Source of the DNA: Xanthobacteraceae bacterium
GTDB lineage: Bacteria > Pseudomonadota > Alphaproteobacteria > Rhizobiales > Xanthobacteraceae
Length of the DNA: 32,612 nucleotides
NCBI GenBank assembly: GCA_031291445.1
Contig: JARLJA010000135.1
Coordinates: 1-32,612, forward strand
Direction: 5' to 3'
Position numbers and translations under genes: made by a program. Of the stretch, positions 15,512 through 24,288 are shown piece after piece. The stretch's first letter is position 1. Each line of letters starts with the position of its first letter. The notes under the pieces were generated by a model, which searched no databases, had not been told where the DNA came from, and saw only the letters and a program-made list of their open reading frames with translations.

Positions 15512-17368
15512 GTGTCGCCAAACATACGCCTACTGACATTTGCCATTACAGCTGCCTTGATACCCACGACCATTCTGGTAATCCTTCGCGGTCAAGCAAT
15601 AGTAGCAGGCGTCGATACGGCTCATCACTTGCAGCTCGTCGAGGAACTTATCCGCTACGGCGGCGTGCCCCCGAGCGACGCGACGACGCTCGGTGTCATG
15701 ACGGACTACCCACCTGGCGCCCACTGGATCGCCGCCCTCGTTGCGCCACTGGCTGGATCAGGACTCGTGGCCATGACCTGGGTCGCCATTGCTGCGATTC
15801 TCGTCTGCTACGTAATGCTGTTTTGGCTTTCACAGCGCGAGCTGGCGATCGCGGCTGCGGCGGCTCTCGGCATCTGCATCTTTTGCCTTGCCGGCCTACG
15901 CAGCCAGGTCGGATGGGAGGTGAGCGGCAGCTTCTTTTATCCGCAACTCGTGGCCGACGTCTTCTTTTTCGGATTTCTCTGCTGGCTCGCAGTCGTAAAG
16001 GACCCGATCGGATCTGGATCGCTTGCTCTTCCCTTGTGGGGTGCCGGACTGATGTATGTGCATCCGCTCGTGGCAATGCAGGCCATGGGTGCGGGCCTCG
16101 GGGCAATGCTGTCCATCACGTTGATGCAGTGGCGCGCCAATCGGTATTTAAGCAGCAGGTCCTTGCTCGCAATCGGCGCGGCAACCTGCGCCTCGCTGGT
16201 CATCATTGGCGTGCACCCCGCGTTTGGTGTCATGCGGCTGATCGCAAACTGGAACGGTGGCACCAACATAGCGATATCCCACGTTTCATTTATCCTGCTT
16301 CCGGGACTCGGCGCAGTCGCTGTGTTGCTCTGGTTGTGCCTTTCGGGCCGAGGTTCGCGCACCGATGCCATTATCGGCGGCGCACTGGCATCCTCGATCG
16401 CCCTTTTGATCCTTCAAGACATCGCGTGGCTGTGGCTTGGACAGGGATCGCCCTATGCCGTTAAGAAACACCTGTTCGTTCTGACCAGCGTGCTCGCGGT
16501 GTCGGTCGCGAGGTTGGCGGGCCGGGCTCTGACGGCGTGGTGGAAATCGATTCCGAGCGATCTGATCACCATGGGTGCAGCGTTGACCGTCACGATCTGG
16601 GTTGTTGCGCCGCTGCTTACCCCGGCGAAGATAGTCCTGGAACCACTCCAATATGCCGCCACGATCGCTTCACAGCCAGGGTTTCGGCCGGCCAGCATAG
16701 CGGCGGATGATCAGATAGGCACGCCACTCACCAACGTCATAGTCGCGCTGGTCGGCTTCCGCTTTCCGAACAATTCAGAGACTTTCGGAGCATACTTTAG
16801 TGGGGCCCGCCCGGAGACGCTGTCGAGCCGGCTCATGATTCGCCGGACCCCGGATCTCGATCGCAGTTGCCCGGAGCAATTCGACCAGACCGCAACATTT
16901 GCGGTCGTCTCCGCAGATTGCCTTCACCGATACATTATCGGCACCGTGATCAGCTTTGCGAGCGACGGCGGGGGCGGCAGGTACTTGACGAATGGCTGGA
17001 GCGGGGCCGAGCCCTGGGGACGCTGGTCGGAAGGCATGGACGGCGGCAAGCTGCGTATCACAACTGAGCATCTGCCAGGGGCGCTGCAGTTGCGCGCAGA
17101 AGCTATCGCGCTGGTCGGGGCCAACGGTCTTCGGGACTTCCACGTTAGCGTGAACGGGTCAGAGGTTGCGTTGTGGCGCTTCTCGCCCGGAATTGGCAAC
17201 AATCCCTTCACCGCAATGATCCCCGGTGAACTGATAGCTGACGGAAAGATCGAGATCGCCTTCGTTCCCGACCGTGTCGTCATTCCAGGCGGACACGACC
17301 TACGCGAATTGGGAATAGGCATCAAATCCCTTTCGCTCGCGAGAATCGCAACGCCCAGCCGGGATTGA
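15512..17368 (+). CDS. Polytopic membrane protein, GT-C glycosyltransferase-like, with C-terminal beta-sandwich
   Basis: A 618-residue inner-membrane protein with about 10-11 membrane segments over residues 1-400. The first extracytoplasmic loop has GVDTAHHLQLVEEL (Asp35, His38, His39) and DYPPGAHW (65-72). An acidic/His loop followed by YPPG is typical of GT-C enzymes that use polyprenyl-phosphate sugars in the periplasm. The last 130 or so residues form a soluble domain with GWSGAEPWGRWSEG and LRELGIGIKSLSL. The same motif order ends the neighbouring protein at 17424-20006. The GTG at 15512 has AAGGGG six bases upstream; a GTG at 15491 lacks such a site. It may add a side-chain sugar delivered by the GT2 enzyme. 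A polymerase role cannot be excluded. Confidence 0.72.
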   Translation: MSPNIRLLTFAITAALIPTTILVILRGQAIVAGVDTAHHLQLVEELIRYGGVPPSDATTLGVMTDYPPGAHWIAALVAPLAGSGLVAMTWVAIAAILVCYVMLFWLSQRELAIAAAAALGICIFCLAGLRSQVGWEVSGSFFYPQLVADVFFFGFLCWLAVVKDPIGSGSLALPLWGAGLMYVHPLVAMQAMGAGLGAMLSITLMQWRANRYLSSRSLLAIGAATCASLVIIGVHPAFGVMRLIANWNGGTNIAISHVSFILLPGLGAVAVLLWLCLSGRGSRTDAIIGGALASSIALLILQDIAWLWLGQGSPYAVKKHLFVLTSVLAVSVARLAGRALTAWWKSIPSDLITMGAALTVTIWVVAPLLTPAKIVLEPLQYAATIASQPGFRPASIAADDQIGTPLTNVIVALVGFRFPNNSETFGAYFSGARPETLSSRLMIRRTPDLDRSCPEQFDQTATFAVVSADCLHRYIIGTVISFASDGGGGRYLTNGWSGAEPWGRWSEGMDGGKLRITTEHLPGALQLRAEAIALVGANGLRDFHVSVNGSEVALWRFSPGIGNNPFTAMIPGELIADGKIEIAFVPDRVVIPGGHDLRELGIGIKSLSLARIATPSRD

Positions 17369-17423
17369 GAATTCGAGAGACGCACGGTTCAGTCTTCGAG
17401 CACCCTTTCGAGGACAACGGCAG

Positions 17424-20006
17424 CTATTGAATCCTGAACCGCCGCAGGAACAACCCCAGGTCTCTCCTGTCGGCAGTCGGCGGTTTGCTCGGATAAGCGA
17501 TTTGCAGACGGACTTTGATCACGCCATCGGGCGGTATGCGGGCCTTGTCGACGGGAATCTCGATCGTCTCGAACCTGGCAGGCGATGCGAAGCTGCGATG
17601 CAGCATAAGTTCACCGTTGACCACGAAGTCCGCATCAAAATGCGTGTGGCTCTCGTCCAGGTAGGGTCTGGCCTCCAAAACGAGCGAACTGATCACCTTG
17701 CCCCCGGGCAGCTTGAACCGCATGTTCGCGACCTCGCCGTCGGTCCATACGCCGTCTGGCTCCGCGCCGGAGAAACCAGGCCCAAGCATCGCGTAACCCT
17801 GATCGCCAGGCGCCGCGAGCCAGCGATCCACGGGAATCTCGGGAATTTCAGCTCCCGCGGCGATCGATGCAGGTCGTGAGTTCGGGGCCAACTCCACACC
17901 GGTCACAAGGACGACCTTCGCATCGCCGACGACCGCATTTGAAAACGCGATCTCGTTGAGGCCCGCGAGCAGATACTGCCGGGACACGTCGGCCCGAAAG
18001 GACGCGCGCTCCGCTTCGAACTGAATCGGGTGCCCGTTCACGCTCAATTCCAACCGGGCAAGCAGATCCGGTAGAGGGGGCAGGAGAAACTGACCCCGCA
18101 ACGTGTAGTCCTCGGGCGCAGGATCGAGACGAAAAAGCAGATCGACCCGGGGCTCCAGTGGAACCAAGTAACTTTGATGGCGAAAGCCGCTCTGGAAGGG
18201 CGTGCCATCCGACCAGCCTTCTCCGCGGCAAAACCGAGAGTACCCCCAGGTCGAGTCGACCACACAACGATAGCTATCCTTGGGGGGACTCGCGAAGACA
18301 GATGCATCCTGGGAAAATGAGCCAAGATCCCTCCACCTCGAATCCTTTGCCTGGTAGCTGGCGTCAAACTCCTTCCCGACTTCGACCTCGTCGACGTCTC
18401 CTGCCGAAAAATGCAGTTCCGCTCCGTCGTAACCTCGAAGTATCCAGACCCCTTCCCTCAGCTCGCAACGCTGAAAGATCCTCGATCGACTAGGCATCCC
18501 GTCCATGCAGAGAAAATACTGGCCAACAAAATCATCCAGTCTCGATGCGGGGCCGTAGGCAACCTTGGAGACGAACATCCCGTTCAGATAGCCTCCGATT
18601 CCAGAGGCATCCTCCACAAGATGGACTTTCTTGCTCAGATCGACCTTGTCCGCGACATAGGCCATGTAGGGGCGAATGACCCCCGTATACAGCCGAGCAT
18701 ACTGGTCATGCTGATAGAGCTGGGCGACCATGCCGAGAAATACCAGGAGGGATGCGACCGCGACACCCGCAACCCGGACGCTACCAGACAGAAACAGGAT
18801 CATCGAGATGATGACGATGCTGGCGCCCGGAGCGACACTGATGAAGGTTCGCTGCGTTTCGTACACGAAATTGCGGGAGCTGATAAACGGCAAATAGCCC
18901 AGCAGCGCGATCACCAAGCCAGCCAAAGCGCAGCGGAGAAGGTATTTCCGTGATCTTCCGCCAATCCCATCAATCGGCAGCAGCAGCATGCCGACGATTG
19001 CCAGCGCGACACCACCAAAAAATGTCCAGTTCGTGACCTCATGGGCAAGAATTTCCCAACTGGAATTCCACCCATCGTAGAAAGCGCGGTAAGCGGCCGA
19101 GGTCAGAACGTAGTGGGCGTTGTCCGCGATCGCCGACAGAAGGCTCCCATCCGGGTTCACGCGCAAAACTCTGAGTTGATACCCGCTCTTCACGACGACC
19201 AACGCATATGCCAGATATGCACCATTCAGGATTGGTCCGATGGCCCATGTTGCAGCTATCCCGCGTCTGCGCCTGATCAGGGCAATTCCCGCCCCTCCTC
19301 CGAGCCTGACGTAGAGCAGCAGCGGCGCGAGCGCATAGAGAAGCGCAACGCCCTCGTAGATCAGCGTCGCAATGCACGACAGCGCGACGGCCGCCACGAT
19401 GGCAATCGCGCGCATCGCGCGACGGCGCGCGCTGAATGCAGAGAGGGTCATGACCCCGCCACAAACCATCAGCGTCGAGGCCAGCGAAATGTTGAAGGTC
19501 CGGAAGCTGATCTGCTGCGTATCCGCCGGAAATACCAGGAACAGCATGCCCAGCGCAGCAGCGTAGACGCGACTCCTGAACAGAAAGCGTCCGATCCAGG
19601 CGCCTGCAATCACCCGCAGAAAGCACGAGGACATGAGGACGATGTGAAAGCCGAGAAACGAATGGGGATCGATGGCGTGCGCGAGATAATACACGGTCAG
19701 CTGAAACGGCCTGGCCGCATACTGCCCCGACATGGGATTGCCCGGAAACGAATTCCAGGCCCCCGGAAACATTCCCAGCACGTGCAGGAGGTCCCATTCC
19801 TCGATCATCCCCCCAAGGGAAAAGCCGAACGGATACCAGATCAACCAGACGCAAACGGCCGCCGGCAGCACCGCCCACAAGCAGAATGATCGCCTCACCC
19901 TGGCCACGCGCCGAATGGCGCGGGTGAATAGGGTCTCGCGCTGCCGGAAACTGCTCTGCGGGCCGGCGGGAAGAGCTTCACCCAAGTGGAATGGGCCAAT
20001 TGTCAA
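17424..20006 (-). CDS. Large polytopic membrane protein with C-terminal beta-sandwich modules, GT-C-like
   Basis: About 860 residues. The N-terminal half has roughly ten membrane segments, and an early loop carries IEEWDLLHVLGMFPGAW, an acidic site of the kind seen in GT-C enzymes. The C-terminal half is periplasmic in the likely topology and appears to hold two related beta-sandwich units. The last (about 738-860) has GFSGAEPDGVWTDG and ends RDLGLFLRRFRI, matching the end of the protein at 15512-17368. There is no ATG before the first membrane segment. The TTG at 20006 is chosen because GGGGAG lies 8 bp upstream; a TTG at 20012 would overlap the preceding stop. It follows the large methyltransferase-glycosyltransferase gene directly. 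No enzyme activity can be assigned with confidence. Confidence 0.68.
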   Translation of the reverse strand: MTIGPFHLGEALPAGPQSSFRQRETLFTRAIRRVARVRRSFCLWAVLPAAVCVWLIWYPFGFSLGGMIEEWDLLHVLGMFPGAWNSFPGNPMSGQYAARPFQLTVYYLAHAIDPHSFLGFHIVLMSSCFLRVIAGAWIGRFLFRSRVYAAALGMLFLVFPADTQQISFRTFNISLASTLMVCGGVMTLSAFSARRRAMRAIAIVAAVALSCIATLIYEGVALLYALAPLLLYVRLGGGAGIALIRRRRGIAATWAIGPILNGAYLAYALVVVKSGYQLRVLRVNPDGSLLSAIADNAHYVLTSAAYRAFYDGWNSSWEILAHEVTNWTFFGGVALAIVGMLLLPIDGIGGRSRKYLLRCALAGLVIALLGYLPFISSRNFVYETQRTFISVAPGASIVIISMILFLSGSVRVAGVAVASLLVFLGMVAQLYQHDQYARLYTGVIRPYMAYVADKVDLSKKVHLVEDASGIGGYLNGMFVSKVAYGPASRLDDFVGQYFLCMDGMPSRSRIFQRCELREGVWILRGYDGAELHFSAGDVDEVEVGKEFDASYQAKDSRWRDLGSFSQDASVFASPPKDSYRCVVDSTWGYSRFCRGEGWSDGTPFQSGFRHQSYLVPLEPRVDLLFRLDPAPEDYTLRGQFLLPPLPDLLARLELSVNGHPIQFEAERASFRADVSRQYLLAGLNEIAFSNAVVGDAKVVLVTGVELAPNSRPASIAAGAEIPEIPVDRWLAAPGDQGYAMLGPGFSGAEPDGVWTDGEVANMRFKLPGGKVISSLVLEARPYLDESHTHFDADFVVNGELMLHRSFASPARFETIEIPVDKARIPPDGVIKVRLQIAYPSKPPTADRRDLGLFLRRFRIQ

Positions 20007-20008
20007 CG

Positions 20009-23000
20009 TCAAAGCTCCCCACGTTGAACCCGCTCCCTCGCCGCAGGCGGCGCTGATGTATCCGTATTGGAGTAGATCTCGCCGGCAGCCCCATCGCCCC
20101 CCAAAAGGACCGACTTGAGCCGGTCCACGCTCTCCTCCCAGGTCAGCCAGGGCATGCCTTCCGACCGGGCGTGACGGTTCTCGCTCCGCAGCACAAGCCA
20201 CTCTTCGATTACCTGCCCGAGATCGTCAGACCGCATCCCGCCGAAGTAACTTGCATTGTCCATCGCAACTTCACGGAACACCGGAATGTCACGGGCAAGG
20301 ATCGGAATCCCGTGCCGAGCGGCCTCAATCAGCGGCAGGCCGAAGCCCTCGTCTTCCGAAGCTGCGACCAGGCAACTCGATTCCGCATAAGCTTTTGCCA
20401 AATATTCGTCGCTGATTCCTTCGAGCCAGAACAGGCGCCGCCCGAGCTCGGGGCTCTGCCGAATTGCCCTGACGATCCGAGGGATGGTGCGCCGCTGCTC
20501 GGGTGGAAGAGACTTCCATCCTTCGGCGCCGACGATCACGAGGTTGACGTCCACGCCCCTTCGCCACAACGATTCAAATGCGGCCAGCGCCTGCAGATGC
20601 CCCTTCCGTGGCTCGATGGTGCCCACCATCAGGAAGCTCGGACGCGAACGAACCGCCGACAACACCGCCCCGGCATCCGCCGGCAATCCCGTCGTGGGCG
20701 CGGATGCGTCGACATCCGCGCCGAGGTGCACGGCGGATATGGCGAGGTCCGGCGAAACCGCCGGCTGTTCGCGGCGCAACCAGCTTCGTGTCTCGTCCGC
20801 CACCGCGTTCGAAATGCAAATCAGCCGGTCGGCGCTCGCCGCGGCGGACGCGATCCATTGCCCGTGCACCTCATCCGTACCGGGAGGAAAATGCTGCGGC
20901 AACGAAATCGGCAGGATGTCGTACACCATGAAGTTCACGTTCACGCCGCGCGCCTTCCAGTCGGAATACAGCCCTTGTTTCGACGCGCCGATGACGCCGG
21001 CGGGAAAGAAATCCGCGACCAGGAGAACGTCGCCGCGCGCGACCTCCACCGCGTCATCGCCAAAATCGAAATCGGGTAGCGCGAGAAGACCGGCGGTGTA
21101 GGTCCGCGCATATCGATATTGCCATGCCCCCCGCTCATGGACCAATCGCACCGGCTCGACCCGGAAATGCGCGGGGGGATTCCGGAGCAAGCTCAGCAAT
21201 TGCGACCGCACGACCCTCTGGATGCCGGTCTTGTCATCAGCCTGGGCAATGACGCTGACGTCGATCAGCAACTGCCGCATTCCGCGCGGGAACGGACGCT
21301 GATTCGCGATGGCGCGCGCCGACCGAAGCCACGCCTCGTCACCCAAATCGTCACTGGGCACCTGTCGCGCCAGCGAAGCCAGAGCCTTGTCATTGAAGAG
21401 AGCTGGCGCGTCGGCCGTGAAGCGCTCGATCGCGGCGAAATACGACTGTGCGACGACCGTCGGGGAACATACTTCCTTGACAAACTCTCTTGCAGCCTCG
21501 CCCAGCCTGAGCCGCGCGCCTGGATCGATCCTGAGATGTTCAATCGCCCGGACCAGGTCGGCATCCCTGAAATTCTCCGCCAGCCTGACGACGGCGCCCT
21601 CGGGCAGCTCGGCCATGGCGCCATGGGCGTTCACGATGACCGGCAGGCCAAACCCCATGCAATCCCGAACCGCCGCCGAGGTCTCGCCTCGCGACTGCTC
21701 GCGCAGCTGGACTGCGACATCCGCCGCCCGCAGATATTTTTCGTACAGTTCGCGCGACGCGTATCCCGTGATCTCAATCTTCGCCCTGCCCGTTGCCCCA
21801 GCGATGTCCCTGCGCAACTGAAAGCAATAGGGAGCATCGGGGCATTCGCCGACGAAAACGAGGTGGCAGGACCCGTCATCGGCGAGAGAGGATCCGAGGA
21901 ACGCGGAAACAAGCCTGTGATTCAGCTTGGTCTCGCCCAGCGCGCCGAACGAACAGATGACAAAGTCCGTCTCCTTCAGTCCGAGCGATCGCCGAACGGC
22001 ATCCCGCTCGAAACGTTCCGGCAACTGCCGAAGCGACGGAATGACGGCCCATTGCGCGGAGAACGCGGGATCATAAAACTTCCGCGCGAGCCGTCGTGCG
22101 TGCTCGCTGTGAACGATGACACCCTGGGCGCATTCGAGGAGGAAGCAATTCGCCGGGTAGTCGAAGGATGCGTTCCGGGCCTTGTCCGCGGCGAAACGCT
22201 CAACGACCGCACCATAGCCGTGGGAGTAAAGCAACGCCTTGGTCCAATAAGGGCCCCACCCGTTGTTTTCCAGAACCGGCAACAGATGCCCCAAATAGAA
22301 ATCGTGCAGCACCACCACGCCCGGATACAGCTCCATGATCGGAAGCATGTAGGCGTGGAAGGACGAATTGCCGAGATGATACAGAATGCGATCATACCGG
22401 TGCGCGTGTTTCCGGAACCAGTCCAGATCGCGCACGATCCAGGAGGCATCGTCCAGCGGTTCGATCTCCCGCACGTTCTCGACGATGACGTCGATCGCGT
22501 AGTGGGCCGACAGAGACGGCAAGAGTTCGGCGCTGTAGTCGGCGATGCCGCTGCGTTGCGGCGGCATCGGCGAAAAATACGCGAGCCGCGGCCGATCCGC
22601 CCCTTCGGCCTCCGGCTGATTCCGGGCAGTGCGGTAGGAAATCAGCCGCCTGTAGGCGAATTGGACTGAACGCGGCTCGTCCTCGACAGAACCGTCTTCG
22701 ATCAATACCGGCTCGGCGGCGCCTGGCGGCGGCGCCCCCTCCCTCGCAAACAGCCCGTTCACGGCACGCCGGATCCATCGCAGCGGGGCGGTCACGCGCC
22801 ATGACGTGGACCGCTTCAGCAGCTCGACCTGGAACTGCAGGTCGGCCACCACCGCCGCCATCCCCTGGCGCTGCGAATTCATATAATTGATGTGATGATG
22901 CAACCGCTCGATTTCCGAGAGTTGACCGGCGAGCGCTTGATCCTTCTGCGCCAATTCGTCGGCCAGCCCGGTGTTCGTCGACCGCAGCGCCTCGTTGCTC

Positions 23001-24070
23001 TTGATGAGCGCTTCATTGGTCTCGACCAGCACCTCGCTGCTCTTGAGTTGCGCCTCGTTGCTCTTGATCAACGCCTCGTTGGCGGAGACGAGGGCTTCGC
23101 TGAGGCGCGCCAGTTGCCTGCTGGAGATCGCGTCGAGGTCAAGCAAGGCTTTCCGTTCTTGCTCGACAGCCTCCGACAGAAGTGCAGTCCGGTGATCGCG
23201 ATCGACGTTATCAGCCACGCTCTGCCGATTGAAGCGCTCGACGGCCTCCGACAGAACCGCAATCCGGCTGTCGCGATCCGCATGATCAGCCGCGATCTGC
23301 CGGTCGAGGCGATCCACGACCTGCTGGAAGCTCAGGCCATACTCGGCCGCGAACGCGTCGTCCCATTTCGAAGCGTCGATGGAGGCATCGGCCGGCTTTT
23401 GCGCCACGAGTCCGTAGTCGCGGCTCATGCCATCCATCAGCCCCGCGAGACCAATCGGACGGTCCGAACGCAGCCCGGGATCCTCCCGCAGCCGCAGGAT
23501 CTTCTCCCTGCCGAAGCCCGCATAGCGCGCGACGAACGCGAGCAGCTCGGCAGGCAGCGGATTTCTGTGCGTGGGATCGAAGTAAAAAGTGGTGGTGGCG
23601 ACCCTGATGTTCTCCGGGTTCGGGGTCTCCAGGATCAGCAAGCCGCCGGGGATCAGGACCCGCATGGCCTCCCGCGCCAGCGTGAGCAGATCGTCGAAAG
23701 ATATGTGCTCGGCGATATGAAATCCCGAGACGATGGACTGGCTGGCGGCCGGAAGATCGCGAAGCGCGGACAGCGCGTCTTCCTGCTTCACCCTCAGCCC
23801 GGCGTGCTCGGCCTCGGCCAGCATCGCCTCGTTGATATCGACCCCATACGCGTCAAAACCGAGATCGCGAAGCAATTCCAGCCACTCGCCGCGGCCGCAA
23901 CCGAGATCGATCGCGCGAGCCGGGGCCGCCAGTTCCCGGAACGGAACGAGAAACGGCAGATAATCCGTCAGGCGCGCCTTGATCAGGGCGCGGGAGCCGC
24001 GAAACTGGTCCTCGAACGACTTGTAGAAACGATCGAATTCCGAGAGTTCTTGTCTTTTATTGGTCGTCAT
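20009..24070 (-). CDS. Methyltransferase-coiled coil-GT4-GT4 fusion, WsaE/WbdD-like
   Basis: A 1353-residue cytoplasmic multidomain protein. Residues 1-200 are a class I methyltransferase (AIDLGCGRGEWLELL at 53-67, HIAEHIS at 118-124). Residues about 245-415 are a helical stalk with a 25-residue tandem duplication (254-303) and six heptads (329-370). It ends at the linker STSWRVTAPLRW (421-432), which is common before GT domains. Residues about 495-885 and 932-1325 are two GT4 domains. The second has the donor-site motif SEDEGFGLPLIEA (1238-1250); the first keeps RGETSAAVRDCMGFGLP (794-810). In WsaE the same order makes an S-layer glycan. In WbdD a methyltransferase on a coiled-coil ruler caps the O-chain and fixes its length. 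A polymerising and capping role is therefore likely. Confidence 0.88.
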   Translation of the reverse strand: MTTNKRQELSEFDRFYKSFEDQFRGSRALIKARLTDYLPFLVPFRELAAPARAIDLGCGRGEWLELLRDLGFDAYGVDINEAMLAEAEHAGLRVKQEDALSALRDLPAASQSIVSGFHIAEHISFDDLLTLAREAMRVLIPGGLLILETPNPENIRVATTTFYFDPTHRNPLPAELLAFVARYAGFGREKILRLREDPGLRSDRPIGLAGLMDGMSRDYGLVAQKPADASIDASKWDDAFAAEYGLSFQQVVDRLDRQIAADHADRDSRIAVLSEAVERFNRQSVADNVDRDHRTALLSEAVEQERKALLDLDAISSRQLARLSEALVSANEALIKSNEAQLKSSEVLVETNEALIKSNEALRSTNTGLADELAQKDQALAGQLSEIERLHHHINYMNSQRQGMAAVVADLQFQVELLKRSTSWRVTAPLRWIRRAVNGLFAREGAPPPGAAEPVLIEDGSVEDEPRSVQFAYRRLISYRTARNQPEAEGADRPRLAYFSPMPPQRSGIADYSAELLPSLSAHYAIDVIVENVREIEPLDDASWIVRDLDWFRKHAHRYDRILYHLGNSSFHAYMLPIMELYPGVVVLHDFYLGHLLPVLENNGWGPYWTKALLYSHGYGAVVERFAADKARNASFDYPANCFLLECAQGVIVHSEHARRLARKFYDPAFSAQWAVIPSLRQLPERFERDAVRRSLGLKETDFVICSFGALGETKLNHRLVSAFLGSSLADDGSCHLVFVGECPDAPYCFQLRRDIAGATGRAKIEITGYASRELYEKYLRAADVAVQLREQSRGETSAAVRDCMGFGLPVIVNAHGAMAELPEGAVVRLAENFRDADLVRAIEHLRIDPGARLRLGEAAREFVKEVCSPTVVAQSYFAAIERFTADAPALFNDKALASLARQVPSDDLGDEAWLRSARAIANQRPFPRGMRQLLIDVSVIAQADDKTGIQRVVRSQLLSLLRNPPAHFRVEPVRLVHERGAWQYRYARTYTAGLLALPDFDFGDDAVEVARGDVLLVADFFPAGVIGASKQGLYSDWKARGVNVNFMVYDILPISLPQHFPPGTDEVHGQWIASAAASADRLICISNAVADETRSWLRREQPAVSPDLAISAVHLGADVDASAPTTGLPADAGAVLSAVRSRPSFLMVGTIEPRKGHLQALAAFESLWRRGVDVNLVIVGAEGWKSLPPEQRRTIPRIVRAIRQSPELGRRLFWLEGISDEYLAKAYAESSCLVAASEDEGFGLPLIEAARHGIPILARDIPVFREVAMDNASYFGGMRSDDLGQVIEEWLVLRSENRHARSEGMPWLTWEESVDRLKSVLLGGDGAAGEIYSNTDTSAPPAARERVQRGEL
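22961..23086 (-). repeat. Six heptads in the stalk of the 1353-residue protein
   Basis: Residues 329-370 read as six consecutive seven-residue units of the pattern xxNEALI: SANEALI, KSNEAQL, KSSEVLV, ETNEALI, KSNEALR, STNTGLA. This is a strong coiled-coil signature and probably arose by unit duplication, since the DNA units are clearly related. Confidence 0.75.
23162..23311 (-). repeat. Two tandem 75-bp units in the stalk of the 1353-residue protein
   Basis: Residues 254-278 and 279-303 are adjacent 25-residue copies with 16 identical positions, each ending in LSEAVE and sharing DRDxR near the middle. The duplication lies between the methyltransferase and the heptad region, where it lengthens the helical stalk. 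Confidence 0.75.
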
Positions 24071-24206
24071 ACGTGGTCCGCGATTGACTTTCCCGATTCG
24101 CGTCGACCGGATGACGGCTGCTTTCGCATAGCGTCATGCCGCCAGCTCGGTACAACCGCGTCTCGATCCGCACAATCCGAGGTAAGCAGATTGCGACTCT
24201 GAGACC

Positions 24207-24233
24207 CCACAGGTTTGAATATCAACATTGTGG
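24207..24233. promoter_or_regulatory. 27-bp A/T-rich dyad, possible operator
   Basis: CCACA (24207-24211) and TGTGG (24229-24233) form outer arms. TTGA (24215-24218) and TCAA (24222-24225) form inner arms. Both pairs centre on 24220. The site is in the 218-bp gap upstream of the 1353-residue protein gene, in an A/T-rich patch of otherwise G/C-rich DNA. It could bind a regulator of O-chain synthesis. No promoter boxes could be fixed, and no other feature is seen in the gap. Confidence 0.4.
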
Positions 24234-24288
24234 ACCGGCATACGCAAGAGGCGCCGGAGGGAGGCAGCAGCGAGTACCGCGAAATCCG

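Noticed and set aside
17369-17423. Terminator hairpin between the convergent membrane protein genes
   Set aside because: Only short, broken complementarity around TCTTCGAG/CTTTCGAG is seen and there is no T-run, so it is not supported.
22961-23311. CRISPR or satellite-type repeat
   Set aside because: The repeats are in frame, adjacent without spacers, and encode coiled-coil heptads.
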